A DNA stretch of 9,313 bases. Source: Burkholderiales bacterium (GTDB lineage Bacteria > Pseudomonadota > Gammaproteobacteria > Burkholderiales > Usitatibacteraceae). This document shows positions 1 to 5,641 of this stretch, in pieces (positions within the stretch are counted from its first letter, which is position 1; the number at the start of each line of letters is the position of its first letter). The notes beneath the pieces were generated by a model, which was given only the letters and a program-made list of their open reading frames with translations, was not told the DNA's origin and ran no database searches. The stretch lies in the NCBI GenBank assembly GCA_014378085.1, contig JACMOJ010000110.1:1-9313 (forward strand), given 5' to 3'. The position numbers were made by a program, and so were the translations under genes.

Positions 1-56
1 GCGCTGAGCGCGAATGCGGTGCCGATAACAAGCGACTTTTGAATACGGTTATTCAT
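1..56 (-). CDS. Partial exported protein, N-terminus only
   Basis: The gene starts at an ATG on the minus strand (56-54) and runs off the left edge after 18 codons. The visible protein is MNNRIQKSLVIGTAFALS. This is a typical start of a Sec signal peptide: a basic n-region (R4, K7) followed by a hydrophobic stretch. A strong ribosome binding site, AGGAGG, lies at 66-61, four bases before the ATG, and decides the start. The mature protein is outside the window, so the function cannot be called. Small periplasmic DUF2282 (bufferin-type) proteins have signal peptides of this general look, but that is only a guess. It is divergent from the small secreted protein at 433-693. Confidence 0.7.
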   Translation of the reverse strand, partial: MNNRIQKSLVIGTAFALS

Positions 57-200
57 GATGCCTCCTAAACAAGACCGTGATGATAGTGGTGAAGGCAAGC
101 CATCCAACTTTCGTCTGAAACGCATCTGACACATCAGCGCCCACGCAAATCGAATTTCGCTTCAATGTCGTGCATGCTACTTTCGCGAAGCGGCAAAGGC

Positions 201-228
201 TGTGCGCTAACGCACAACGCACAACGCA
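201..228. repeat. Inverted repeat plus 7-base tandem repeat
   Basis: TGTGCG (201-206) and CGCACA (211-216) form a perfect inverted repeat around the four bases CTAA. The right arm continues into a tandem repeat of ACGCACA with about 2.7 copies (210-228). A further TGCG-N6-CGCA pair follows at 239-252. Such clusters can be operators, but no regulator is identified. Confidence 0.5.
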
Positions 229-279
229 ACAAAATATATGCGGGTTTACGCACTATCATGTATTGACGATCCGCGTCCG

Positions 280-296
280 TCGTCGCGCGGCGACGA
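280..296. other. Perfect GC-rich hairpin in leader region
   Basis: TCGTCGC (280-286) and GCGACGA (290-296) pair perfectly around a three-base loop, GCG. No T-run follows on either side, so it is not a canonical rho-independent terminator. It lies about 137 bases before the small-protein start and could be a leader structure or an operator. Confidence 0.4.
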
Positions 297-432
297 ATGT
301 CTCTTCCCTTTCACCGCTCATCGGCTGAATACGGAAATCTTACGACTAAGCGCGAAGGCTATTTCATCAAGCCTCCCACAAGTAGATTGGCCAGCAGGAG
401 CCCTGAATTAAAAACACTTAAAAGGATTGACC

Positions 433-693
433 ATGAAAATTACCTCTACTGTTGTTGCTGGATTGCTTGCCGCCGCCGCCTTTGCCGCCAACGCCCAAAC
501 GGTGCCTCACACGGGTGCTCCCGCCAAACCCGCGACCCCAGCCAAACCAGCTGTCCCGGCGGTAACAGGCACGGGTACCACGCCAACTGTTCCTGCTGTC
601 CCGGCTGTGAGGGCTGTGCCAGCAACGCCGCCGACGATCACAATGCCTAAGTTGCCGCCGGCTGCGACCGGACATATGCCGCCGCGCAAGTAA
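433..693 (+). CDS. Small Ala/Pro-rich secreted protein, unknown function
   Basis: This gene encodes 86 residues that I do not recognise as a known family. Residues 1-22 form a clear Sec signal peptide: MKIT, then a hydrophobic Ala/Leu/Val core, then ANA before Gln23, a good signal peptidase I site. The mature part of about 64 residues is almost entirely Pro, Ala, Thr and Val, with repeated PAKPA and PAVPAV units, no cysteine, and a basic C-terminus (PPRK). It is predicted to be extended, without a fold, in the periplasm or outside the cell. The ATG at 433 is chosen because AAAGGA (421-426) lies six bases upstream; an in-frame TTG at 427 abuts that site and is unlikely. A strong terminator follows, so it looks like a one-gene transcription unit. 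A peptide that spans or binds the cell envelope is possible; nothing firmer can be said. Confidence 0.75.
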   Translation: MKITSTVVAGLLAAAAFAANAQTVPHTGAPAKPATPAKPAVPAVTGTGTTPTVPAVPAVRAVPATPPTITMPKLPPAATGHMPPRK

Positions 694-712
694 AAGCGTA
701 TCGGCAACAGTG

Positions 713-743
713 AAAACCGGCGTCTTCGGGCGCCGTTTTTCTT
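713..743 (+). terminator. Rho-independent terminator with UUCG tetraloop
   Basis: The stem CGGCGTC (718-724) pairs with GGCGCCG (729-735), including one G-U pair, around the extra-stable C(UUCG)G tetraloop. TTTTT (736-740) follows and AAAA (713-716) precedes it. It starts 20 bases after the stop of the small secreted protein and terminates that gene. Confidence 0.9.
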
Positions 744-1226
744 ATCTGACAGGTACTGCTATGTTGCTCGCCGTCGTAGAGACAGTCAAAAATCTTAGGT
801 GGTTATTGCACCTAAGAATCCATCAAAAAAAACAACCGTTCACGCTGCTTTTCAGTTGCATGCGAACGCTAAGTGTGTGTCCGCCCCCCCACTGGGTCAA
901 TATTCGGTCGGCGGCAACGCTCGACATGTACTTTGTGATTCGCGAGATCGATTCGAAGGCATCATCTGGTGCTTGATTGGAAAACGCTTGCGAGCTGCCA
1001 AATTTCAGGAAGTGGAATGGCCTTCTTTCCCGCCAACATCAGGGGTTCGGAGTCAACCTGTATTCAGCTAATAGCCTGATATGAGTCCGAAGCAAATGTC
1101 CGCTTTCGGGAAAATCGTAGGACGGCTTTGGGTCAGCTGCGGCGGTTCCCAATGAAAAAAACGGTCCTTGCGCGCACCTCCCTGACTACGGTTAGCATTC
1201 AGCAATTAAATCTTTCGGAGTAGGCC
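744..1226. other. Intergenic stretch without a convincing gene
   Basis: The open frames here (such as those starting at 710 and 799) overlap each other, lack ribosome binding sites and do not resemble proteins. Visible structure includes a perfect hairpin at 793-817, a run of seven C (884-890), and at about 1096-1155 a segment with repeated GTCCGCTTT/GGCTTTGGGTC-like wording. That segment is reminiscent of degenerate noncoding sequence often seen between proteobacterial genes. The nnrU promoter should lie in its right part. The best candidate, CTGACT (1182-1187) with TTAAAT (1206-1211), is weak. Confidence 0.55.
788..817 (-). terminator. Hairpin with minus-strand terminator geometry
   Basis: TCTTAGGTG (793-801) and CACCTAAGA (809-817) form a perfect 9-bp stem around a 7-base loop. 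On the minus strand the stem is followed by five T (complement of 788-792), as in an intrinsic terminator, though the stem is not GC-rich. No minus-strand gene is seen to its right for over a kilobase, so an operator or a relic is equally possible. Confidence 0.4.
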
Positions 1227-1799
1227 ATGCTGATTGCCGGGCTGGTGATTTTTTTAGGGCTTCACTCGTCGCGTATCTTTGCCTACAATTTCCGCGCCGG
1301 AATTATCGCGAGCCGCGGCGAGAATGTGTGGAAAGCTATTTATTCGGTGCTCTCCATCATCGGCTTTGTGCTGATCGTTTACGGCTACGGCGAAACGCGT
1401 TTAGCACCCATCACGTTGTGGAATCCGCCCGTTTGGACCCGCCACGTCGCCGCGCTACTGACGCTGTTTGCATTTATCCTTTTGGCGGCAGCGTATGTGC
1501 CAAAAAATCCGATCAAGGCAAAGCTGGCCCACCCGATGTTGCTCGGCACCAAGGTGTGGGCGGCGGCGCATTTGTTGGCGAATGGCAATGTCGCCGACGT
1601 GCTGTTGTTCGGAAGTTTTCTGGTGTGGGCAATTTTGTGTTTCCGTGCGGCAAAAAAGCGTGATCGGGCTGCGGGCACAGCCCATCAATCGGGTACGGCG
1701 CTTAGCTTGTTTGCGACCGTTGGCTTGGGCATTTTGCTCTGGTCCGCATTCGCGTTCTACCTGCACGCGGCGTGGATTGGCGTGCGGCCGTTCGGCTAA
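1227..1799 (+). CDS. NnrU family membrane protein
   Basis: The product is a 190-residue integral membrane protein of the NnrU family. The family was named from nitrite/nitric-oxide reductase gene clusters and is related to the plant 15-cis-zeta-carotene isomerase Z-ISO. The bacterial role is unsettled. Family signatures are visible: the GLVIFLGLHSSRI start, the AIYSVLSIIGFVLIVYGYG segment (38-55), PPVWTRHVAALLTL (67-80), the AHPMLLGTKVWAAAHLLANG block (101-120) with its conserved histidines, and WAILCFRAAKKRDRAAG (134-150). Membrane segments are expected near 1-19, 38-54, 73-91, 122-140 and 158-182. GGAG (1217-1220), six bases upstream, supports the ATG. Length and ends are normal for the family. 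No denitrification genes are visible nearby, so a nitrogen-oxide role is not supported by context. Confidence 0.9.
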   Translation: MLIAGLVIFLGLHSSRIFAYNFRAGIIASRGENVWKAIYSVLSIIGFVLIVYGYGETRLAPITLWNPPVWTRHVAALLTLFAFILLAAAYVPKNPIKAKLAHPMLLGTKVWAAAHLLANGNVADVLLFGSFLVWAILCFRAAKKRDRAAGTAHQSGTALSLFATVGLGILLWSAFAFYLHAAWIGVRPFG

Positions 1800-1800
1800 T

Positions 1801-1941
1801 CTAAGAAATTAAACGCGCCAAGGCACGGGCGTTTTCGAGCACTTCTGGCTGAAATCTGCCGTAGATAGGCGAGTTATTTGTAATCGCAAACAGCGGATAG
1901 CGAGAATATTGAAGGCCATTCAATCCGCGTCCGAGTTGAAA
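1801..1941 (-). pseudogene. Possible C-terminal relic of an unidentified gene
   Basis: Directly behind the second stop of the SnoaL-like frame, the minus strand stays open for 46 codons and ends in TAG (1803-1801). The translation has protein-like composition: a segment around YSRYPLFAITNNSPIYGRF, then PEVLENARALARLIS, which reads as an amphipathic terminal helix. No start codon with a ribosome binding site is present, so any gene has lost its 5' part. The RYP followed by an Ala/Leu-rich helix is faintly like the ends of HEPN domains, but I cannot assign a family. It may be chance. Confidence 0.3.
1811..1835. terminator. Possible bidirectional terminator between convergent genes
   Basis: AAACGC plus CC (1811-1819, with a bulged G at 1817) pairs with GGGCGTTT (1827-1834) around a 7-base loop. 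TTTT ends the plus side, and an AT-rich AATTTCTT follows on the minus side. It lies 11 bases after the nnrU stop, between nnrU and the convergent SnoaL-like gene. The T-tract is short, so it is only a moderate candidate. Confidence 0.45.
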
Positions 1942-2016
1942 TCACGGCCTTGCCGCGCAGTCACAAACCGGCGAGCCCTCATCAAACACGACGCGCCAAC
2001 GACCATCGGCTTCCAA
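1942..2016 (-). pseudogene. Stranded C-terminal tail of the SnoaL-like gene
   Basis: After the TGA that ends the SnoaL-like frame (2019-2017), the same frame continues for 24 codons to a second TGA (1944-1942). The translation begins LEADGRWRVVFDEGSP, the conserved final beta-strand of DUF4440/SnoaL proteins, where family members usually read SIWRxxxDGRWRVVFDxGSP. The TGA thus sits where the family has an arginine. One CGA-to-TGA transition would explain it. Either the gene carries a nonsense mutation or the base is a sequence error. Confidence 0.75.
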
Positions 2017-2397
2017 TCACCAGATGGAATTGAAGCGCTGTGAGGCTTTGCCATCTAGGCCGACGACAGGGCCGCTCGATTTCGCGAGCGTTCCTGAGTC
2101 GAGCACTTGGACGCGGTCAGGCTTCCATGAAAATGGTGCGCTAGATGACGCGAAAAACCGCTTCCAGTGGGCGATGACTGCGTCGCGGCCTCGCAGCGGG
2201 TTCGGGCCCGCCATGAATATCGCCTCATTGGCGATATGCGACTGGAACGCGACGAAGTCTCGGTCTGCCATCGTTTTTGCGAACGCGATTTCAACTGCAG
2301 TAACCTGCTGGACAAGATCATCATTGGATCGCGGCGGCGTCACGGCGGCACATCCTGCGCAAAGCGCAAAGAAAAGTGCGGCAAAGCTTCTTGGCAT
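2017..2397 (-). CDS. SnoaL/DUF4440-like exported protein, prematurely stopped
   Basis: The frame encodes 126 residues of the SnoaL-like/DUF4440 fold (NTF2-like cone), a family of small ligand-binding or putative enzyme domains with no fixed reaction. Residues 1-16 are a signal sequence ending CAGC, close to a lipobox although Cys at -3 is unusual, so it may be an outer or inner membrane lipoprotein. The domain shows VTAVEIAFAKTMADRDFVAFQSHI, then EAIFMAGPNPLRGRDAVIAHWKRFF, then PDRVQVLDSGTLAKSSGP and RFNSIW. It then stops at TGA, one strand short of the normal end; the missing strand is encoded just behind (see 1942-2016). The start is set by AAAGGAG (2410-2404): it abuts the ATG at 2403 but is six bases from the ATG at 2397, so 2397 is preferred. 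The product may be unstable or inactive. The gene lies 139 bases behind the cyclase on the same strand. Confidence 0.8.
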   Translation of the reverse strand: MPRSFAALFFALCAGCAAVTPPRSNDDLVQQVTAVEIAFAKTMADRDFVAFQSHIANEAIFMAGPNPLRGRDAVIAHWKRFFASSSAPFSWKPDRVQVLDSGTLAKSSGPVVGLDGKASQRFNSIW

Positions 2398-2498
2398 AAC
2401 CATCTCCTTTTTGTTCTATTGCGCATTGCGAGTTTTTGGATAATCAGATTAAGTGCTCCTAGTAAGTTAACGGCGCTCCCCTTGCCAGTACGCGCTGT

Positions 2499-2524
2499 TT
2501 GACGTTACCCGCGAGTCGCGTCAA
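2499..2524. repeat. Nested inverted repeats behind the cyclase gene
   Basis: TTGACG (2499-2504) and CGTCAA (2519-2524) are inverted repeats separated by 14 bases that contain the odd palindrome CGCGA-G-TCGCG (2510-2520). It lies just downstream of the cyclase stop and upstream of the SnoaL-like gene. There is no T-run, so it could be an operator or mRNA structure rather than an intrinsic terminator. Confidence 0.35.
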
Positions 2525-2542
2525 CGATAACGATAAACCGCG

Positions 2543-4291
2543 CTATTTAGTTTGCATCTGCCAACTGCCATCCCATTGACTCCCCGGCGGATGTTCTCTC
2601 ATTTGCCGAATGCGTTTGATAAATTCTCCCGCTGGCCCATCCTCCGGGTAGGCACTCAATAAGGTTTGGAAGTCAGTCTCGGCTTCATCCCATCGTTGGC
2701 TTCGATAGGCCGCCATCGCGGACGCGTGCATGGATACTAGCCGCCTCTGTGGGGCCGTTGCCATTTCCATCTCACAGAGTGGCTCGAATACCTTGACCGG
2801 TTCCTGCTTGCCTTTCGCGGTAATGACGTCGATTTCCCGCACAAGAAAGGCATCTCCTGTCCTTGCATAGGTGCCGTCACTGATCAGAAAGCGAACGCCG
2901 TACTCCTTGCACGCCCCCTCAAGTCGTGCAGCTAAGTTGACGGTATCCCCGATGATGGTGTAGTTCTTCATGCTTGCCGAACCCATGTTTCCGATGAGAA
3001 CCGGGCCAGTCGCGATTCCAATGCGAATATCAATATCGGGCGCACCCGTCCTCAATCCCGTCACGTCTGGGATCTGCGCGCGGAAACGATCAAGAAACTC
3101 AAACATTTGCAGACCAGCACGCACGGCTAGCGTGGGATGTTCGTCTTCCTTGACGAACGGCTCGCCCCAATAGGCCATGATCGCGTCGCCGATGAACTTA
3201 TCAATCACCCCCTGGCCAATCGCAATTGGTTTAGACATCTCCACCAAATAGGCGTTGAGCAGACGAACCAACGACTGTGGCGTAAGCTGCTCGGCAATCG
3301 TCGTGAAATTGGCGATATCGGAGAAAAATACCGTCATATTGCGACGTTCACCCTCCTTGTCCGAACTGCCCGGTGCCAGCAAATGGCGGACGATACGGGG
3401 ATCTACGTATTGACTGAAGGTTAGCTTGATTGCCTCGCGCTCGCGCAACCCCAGCGTCATGTCGCGGAACGCGATTGCAAGTTTGCCGATTTCGTCTTGG
3501 GTGGTCGGCTCGACATTTACTGTCAGATCGCCCTTCGCCACGGCATTGCTACTGTCGATCAATTGGCGAATCGGCAATAGCATCCGCCGCGTAATAACAA
3601 CGGCCAATAAAACGCCAATAAAAAACGCAGCAATCGCCACCAGCAGATTCTCATGGCCGAGCAGCGCACGTTTGCGCTCGTGTTCCATGACTAACGCAGC
3701 CTGTTGGTTGATGAAGTCAGCAAAACTGCTTTCTGTCGCCTCTAACAAATCATAAATACCGCGCTGCTCGCGGGCAAGCTCATCGATGGCCGCGGTCGCG
3801 CTCGCGGATTTGTTCTTCCTCACCAGCTCGACTGTCGATAAAACTTGCCGCTCGAAGGTTTGCCGCTCTTTGTCAATTTGCGGCATCGCGGCCTGCAGCC
3901 TTGCAAGCGCGATCGCGTCGTTGACTTCGTTCACCCGTTTAAGGGTGTCGGCTAACGCCGCCTCTATCGCAAGGATTTCACCCCCAACAGTTGCCGAAAG
4001 CTCCTTAAATGCTGCAAGCTCTTTTTCTACTAGAGCATCGTTGACTACCGGAGCCGACGCGAGGCGCAGCATTCTTTCTTCCAACACCTGTTGTTCGAGC
4101 AGGTGAAGCGCAATCTTCTCTAACGAGCGTTGTGGCGGTACCAGGTACTGCGTGAGATCCTCAAGCTCTTCGCCACTCTTCTTGGCCACGTATTCGCTAT
4201 AGGTTGCGATCACCAACATGATGGCTAACAGGAACGCAATCAGCCCTATAAATTTCTGGCCGATTGGGACACGATTAATGAACTTGAGCAT
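2543..4291 (-). CDS. Membrane-bound class IIIb adenylate cyclase with HAMP domain
   Basis: This 582-residue inner-membrane enzyme should convert ATP to cAMP. The order is TM1 (about 14-31), a largely helical periplasmic sensor region (32-215), TM2 (216-234), HAMP (about 235-287), a linker helix, the class III cyclase domain (318-505) and a TPR-like helical tail ending in SQWDGSW. The catalytic set is complete. Metal-binding Asp325 lies in FFSD and Asp369 in KFIGDA, Lys365 is the adenine-specifying lysine, and Asn452 and Arg456 in TVNLAAR are the transition-state residues. The second purine-selecting position is Thr445 (YTIIGDTVN) rather than Asp, the class IIIb hallmark, often tied to bicarbonate sensitivity. 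The ATG at 4291 is preferred because GAAGGA (4307-4302) lies ten bases upstream; a TTG 60 bases further up would add a Trp/Arg-rich 20 residues before the membrane anchor. The Crp-like regulator is upstream on the same strand. Confidence 0.93.
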   Translation of the reverse strand: MLKFINRVPIGQKFIGLIAFLLAIMLVIATYSEYVAKKSGEELEDLTQYLVPPQRSLEKIALHLLEQQVLEERMLRLASAPVVNDALVEKELAAFKELSATVGGEILAIEAALADTLKRVNEVNDAIALARLQAAMPQIDKERQTFERQVLSTVELVRKNKSASATAAIDELAREQRGIYDLLEATESSFADFINQQAALVMEHERKRALLGHENLLVAIAAFFIGVLLAVVITRRMLLPIRQLIDSSNAVAKGDLTVNVEPTTQDEIGKLAIAFRDMTLGLREREAIKLTFSQYVDPRIVRHLLAPGSSDKEGERRNMTVFFSDIANFTTIAEQLTPQSLVRLLNAYLVEMSKPIAIGQGVIDKFIGDAIMAYWGEPFVKEDEHPTLAVRAGLQMFEFLDRFRAQIPDVTGLRTGAPDIDIRIGIATGPVLIGNMGSASMKNYTIIGDTVNLAARLEGACKEYGVRFLISDGTYARTGDAFLVREIDVITAKGKQEPVKVFEPLCEMEMATAPQRRLVSMHASAMAAYRSQRWDEAETDFQTLLSAYPEDGPAGEFIKRIRQMREHPPGSQWDGSWQMQTK

Positions 4292-4331
4292 AGGTACGCA
4301 ATCCTTCGATCCATATCGAGTGAGTCGACGC

Positions 4332-4526
4332 CTAGATGGCAACCAAGGCAAGGTCCGTGGATGCTAGCAGACCCAGCTGGTTCGCCGCGTTGCGACGAGC
4401 CAGCTTTTCGGCATGCACTGGCAAATGCGTGGCGGACGAGATGAACGTTAGTCGCTCAGATGCTGGCGGCGCCTGAATCAGATGGGCAAGCTGCGCGGCC
4501 GCCCAACACCTTCCGACACGCCGTAG
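4332..4526 (-). pseudogene. Open 64-codon frame between regulator and cyclase, possible relic
   Basis: The minus-strand frame continuing after the TAA of the Crp-like gene stays open for 64 codons to TAG (4334-4332). The translation is protein-like, rich in Ala/Leu with helical stretches such as AAAQLAHLIQAPPASERLTF and AEKLARRNAANQLGLLAS. There is no ATG and no ribosome binding site; only a TTG at codon 35. It may be the remains of a deleted gene between the regulator and the cyclase, or simply a lucky open frame in GC-rich DNA. I recognise no family. Confidence 0.25.
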
Positions 4527-5204
4527 TTAACCTGTAGCCAGACCCACGATCTGTTCGCGCAACACGATCGATTTACCACGTTGTTCGAGATAGCCGCGGG
4601 TTCGCAGCTCTTTCATGGCGCGGCTAACGCCTTCACGCGAGGCGCCAATCATGCGGCCGATGTCGCGGTTGGTGAGGTGGGTATCTACGATGCGGGTGCC
4701 GTTGACAAGTTGCGCTTCGCACAGCAAAAAGTCGGCCAGACGGGCGTCAAGCCCTTTCAGCGCGATGCTGCCGAAACGAGCGTCAGCGGCGCGGGCGCGT
4801 TTGAGGAGATGGCGAAACAGCGCCCGGGAAAGTACATGGTGCTGCGCAATCAAGTCTTGGAATGTCGACTTCGCAATCATCACCACGTCGCAGTTTTCGC
4901 GGGCGACCACACTCGAGGCGAGCAGAGAATCTTCGAGCAATTCCGCATCACAAAAGTGGTCGCCGGGCTTTAGGATCGATAGGATGACTTGATTGCCGGC
5001 ACTGTCTGTCATGACGGAATGGGCGACGCCCGACGCGATCACAACTAAGTGTTGCGGCGATTCGCCAGCAAGCGCAATCGTTGCGCCTTTTGTCACGGCG
5101 CGGCGCTTCGCACCCTCGGCGATATCCGCCAGCGTGTCTTCCGGGAGATCCGCAAATAAGGTAGCAGCTTGCAACAGCAGCGGCGAGGCGTTCGGCGAGG
5201 CCAT
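4527..5204 (-). CDS. Crp/Fnr-family transcriptional regulator
   Basis: The product has 225 residues: an N-terminal cyclic-nucleotide-binding-like beta-roll (about 14-125), a dimerisation helix (about 115-143) and a C-terminal winged helix-turn-helix (about 150-218). The recognition helix SREGVSRAMKEL (189-200) keeps the Arg-Glu-x-x-x-Arg pattern by which E. coli CRP reads TGTGA half-sites, so similar target sites are likely. In the phosphate-binding cassette region (GDHFCDAELLEDSLLASSVV, 81-100) the Arg-Ser pair that holds the cAMP phosphate in CRP is missing; Leu/Ala occupy those places. There is no N-terminal cysteine cluster, so it is not an FNR iron-sulphur sensor. The effector is therefore unknown. 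GGAG (5214-5211), six bases upstream, fixes the ATG. The cyclase gene lies 235 bases downstream on the same strand, and the groESL operon diverges upstream. Confidence 0.92.
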   Translation of the reverse strand: MASPNASPLLLQAATLFADLPEDTLADIAEGAKRRAVTKGATIALAGESPQHLVVIASGVAHSVMTDSAGNQVILSILKPGDHFCDAELLEDSLLASSVVARENCDVVMIAKSTFQDLIAQHHVLSRALFRHLLKRARAADARFGSIALKGLDARLADFLLCEAQLVNGTRIVDTHLTNRDIGRMIGASREGVSRAMKELRTRGYLEQRGKSIVLREQIVGLATG

Positions 5205-5441
5205 GTTTTGCTCCAGGACTGCCGAAAGCGGTACCGCGGTTGGGTTGACGGGTGGGCGGTTGAGATGGTTCGGTGTTCCTCTATTTCAGCATCGCGTTCG
5301 ATTTCTTGAACACCAAGCACAGTGCGGCGGGTAAGATAAAGTCTTTCAGCGCGCTCGCTCGCCATACCGAAATTATTTCGAATGTAAGCGCCCGCTAACG
5401 ATATTTTCTTCAGTTATGGGCTGCTTTGCCTGTTCAACGCC
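5205..5441. other. Divergent regulatory region, regulator side
   Basis: This gene-free stretch lies upstream of the Crp-like gene and reaches to the groES promoter. A minus-strand open frame starting at 5365 has no ribosome binding site and is out of frame with the regulator, so it is discounted. No convincing sigma70 promoter for the regulator could be fixed. The only clear structure is the short palindrome at 5368-5380. No TGTGA-N6-TCACA site was seen. Confidence 0.5.
5368..5380. promoter_or_regulatory. Perfect short palindrome upstream of regulator gene
   Basis: CGAAAT (5368-5373) and ATTTCG (5375-5380) form a perfect palindrome around a single T, about 165 bases upstream of the Crp-like start and 60 bases upstream of the groES promoter. 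It could be an operator for either gene; no known binding site is matched. Confidence 0.3.
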
Positions 5442-5469
5442 TTGAAAAGCCCAGCTTCGTCACTATAAT
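5442..5469 (+). promoter_or_regulatory. groESL promoter (sigma70-like)
   Basis: TTGAAA (5442-5447) and a consensus TATAAT (5464-5469) are separated by 16 bases. With the preceding C, CTTGAAA also equals the sigma32 -35 consensus, but no CCCCAT-type -10 follows at the right distance, so vegetative sigma with HrcA repression is the better reading. Transcription should start near 5476, inside the CIRCE element, giving a leader of about 165 bases. Confidence 0.85.
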
Positions 5470-5495
5470 TAGCACTCGTCGTAGTTGAGTGCTAA
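5469..5495. promoter_or_regulatory. CIRCE element (HrcA operator)
   Basis: TTAGCACTC (5469-5477) and GAGTGCTAA (5487-5495) are separated by exactly nine bases, a perfect match to the CIRCE consensus. The left arm shares its first T with the -10 box, so HrcA bound here would block RNA polymerase directly. HrcA needs GroEL to fold, which gives the known feedback in which free chaperonin restores repression. The hrcA gene is not in the window. Confidence 0.97.
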
Positions 5496-5641
5496 CGGAC
5501 ATTGAGTCCACGCGGCCCCTTTGCGCTGTTCCGTCAGCCACCATTCATCGAAGACGCAGGCCGTCGGGCGAACCCAACTCGCTTTGACAATACCGGCCAA
5601 CCGGATCTGTTTTTGTTTCAACCAACCACTAGGAGTGAGTT

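Larger units (their letters stand above)
57..432. other. Divergent intergenic region, 376 bases, repeat-rich
   Basis: No convincing gene lies here. An open frame from 297 overlaps the start of the next gene, lacks a ribosome binding site and has an unlikely composition. The region separates two divergent genes for exported proteins, so it should carry both promoters. I could not identify a convincing -35/-10 pair for either. It holds a TGTGCG/CGCACA inverted repeat running into a 7-base tandem repeat (201-228), and a perfect 7-bp hairpin (280-296). Confidence 0.6.

Noticed and set aside
297..650. 117-codon plus-strand frame overlapping the small secreted protein
   Set aside because: No ribosome binding site and Cys/Arg-rich unlikely composition. 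The overlapping frame at 433 has a signal peptide, a ribosome binding site and a terminator.
914..976. MYFVIREID... frame resembling the start of YciI-like proteins
   Set aside because: Stops after 16 codons, has no ribosome binding site, and the similarity does not extend past the first few residues.
710..1071. Two overlapping plus-strand frames of about 90 codons
   Set aside because: The first starts inside the terminator and the second inside the hairpin. Neither has a ribosome binding site or protein-like composition.
1942..2019. TGA as selenocysteine or reassigned tryptophan codon in the SnoaL-like gene
   Set aside because: Homologues carry Arg there, not Cys/Sec or Trp. No selenocysteine-insertion hairpin was recognised just downstream, and no other gene here uses internal TGA.
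4292..4351. Upstream TTG start for the cyclase, adding 20 residues
   Set aside because: The extension is Trp/Arg-rich and precedes a normal cyclase N-terminus. The ATG at 4291 has GAAGGA ten bases upstream.
5093..5365. 90-codon minus-strand frame overlapping the regulator start
   Set aside because: No ribosome binding site; it runs out of frame into the regulator and becomes Arg/Cys-rich there. The regulator has its own clear start.
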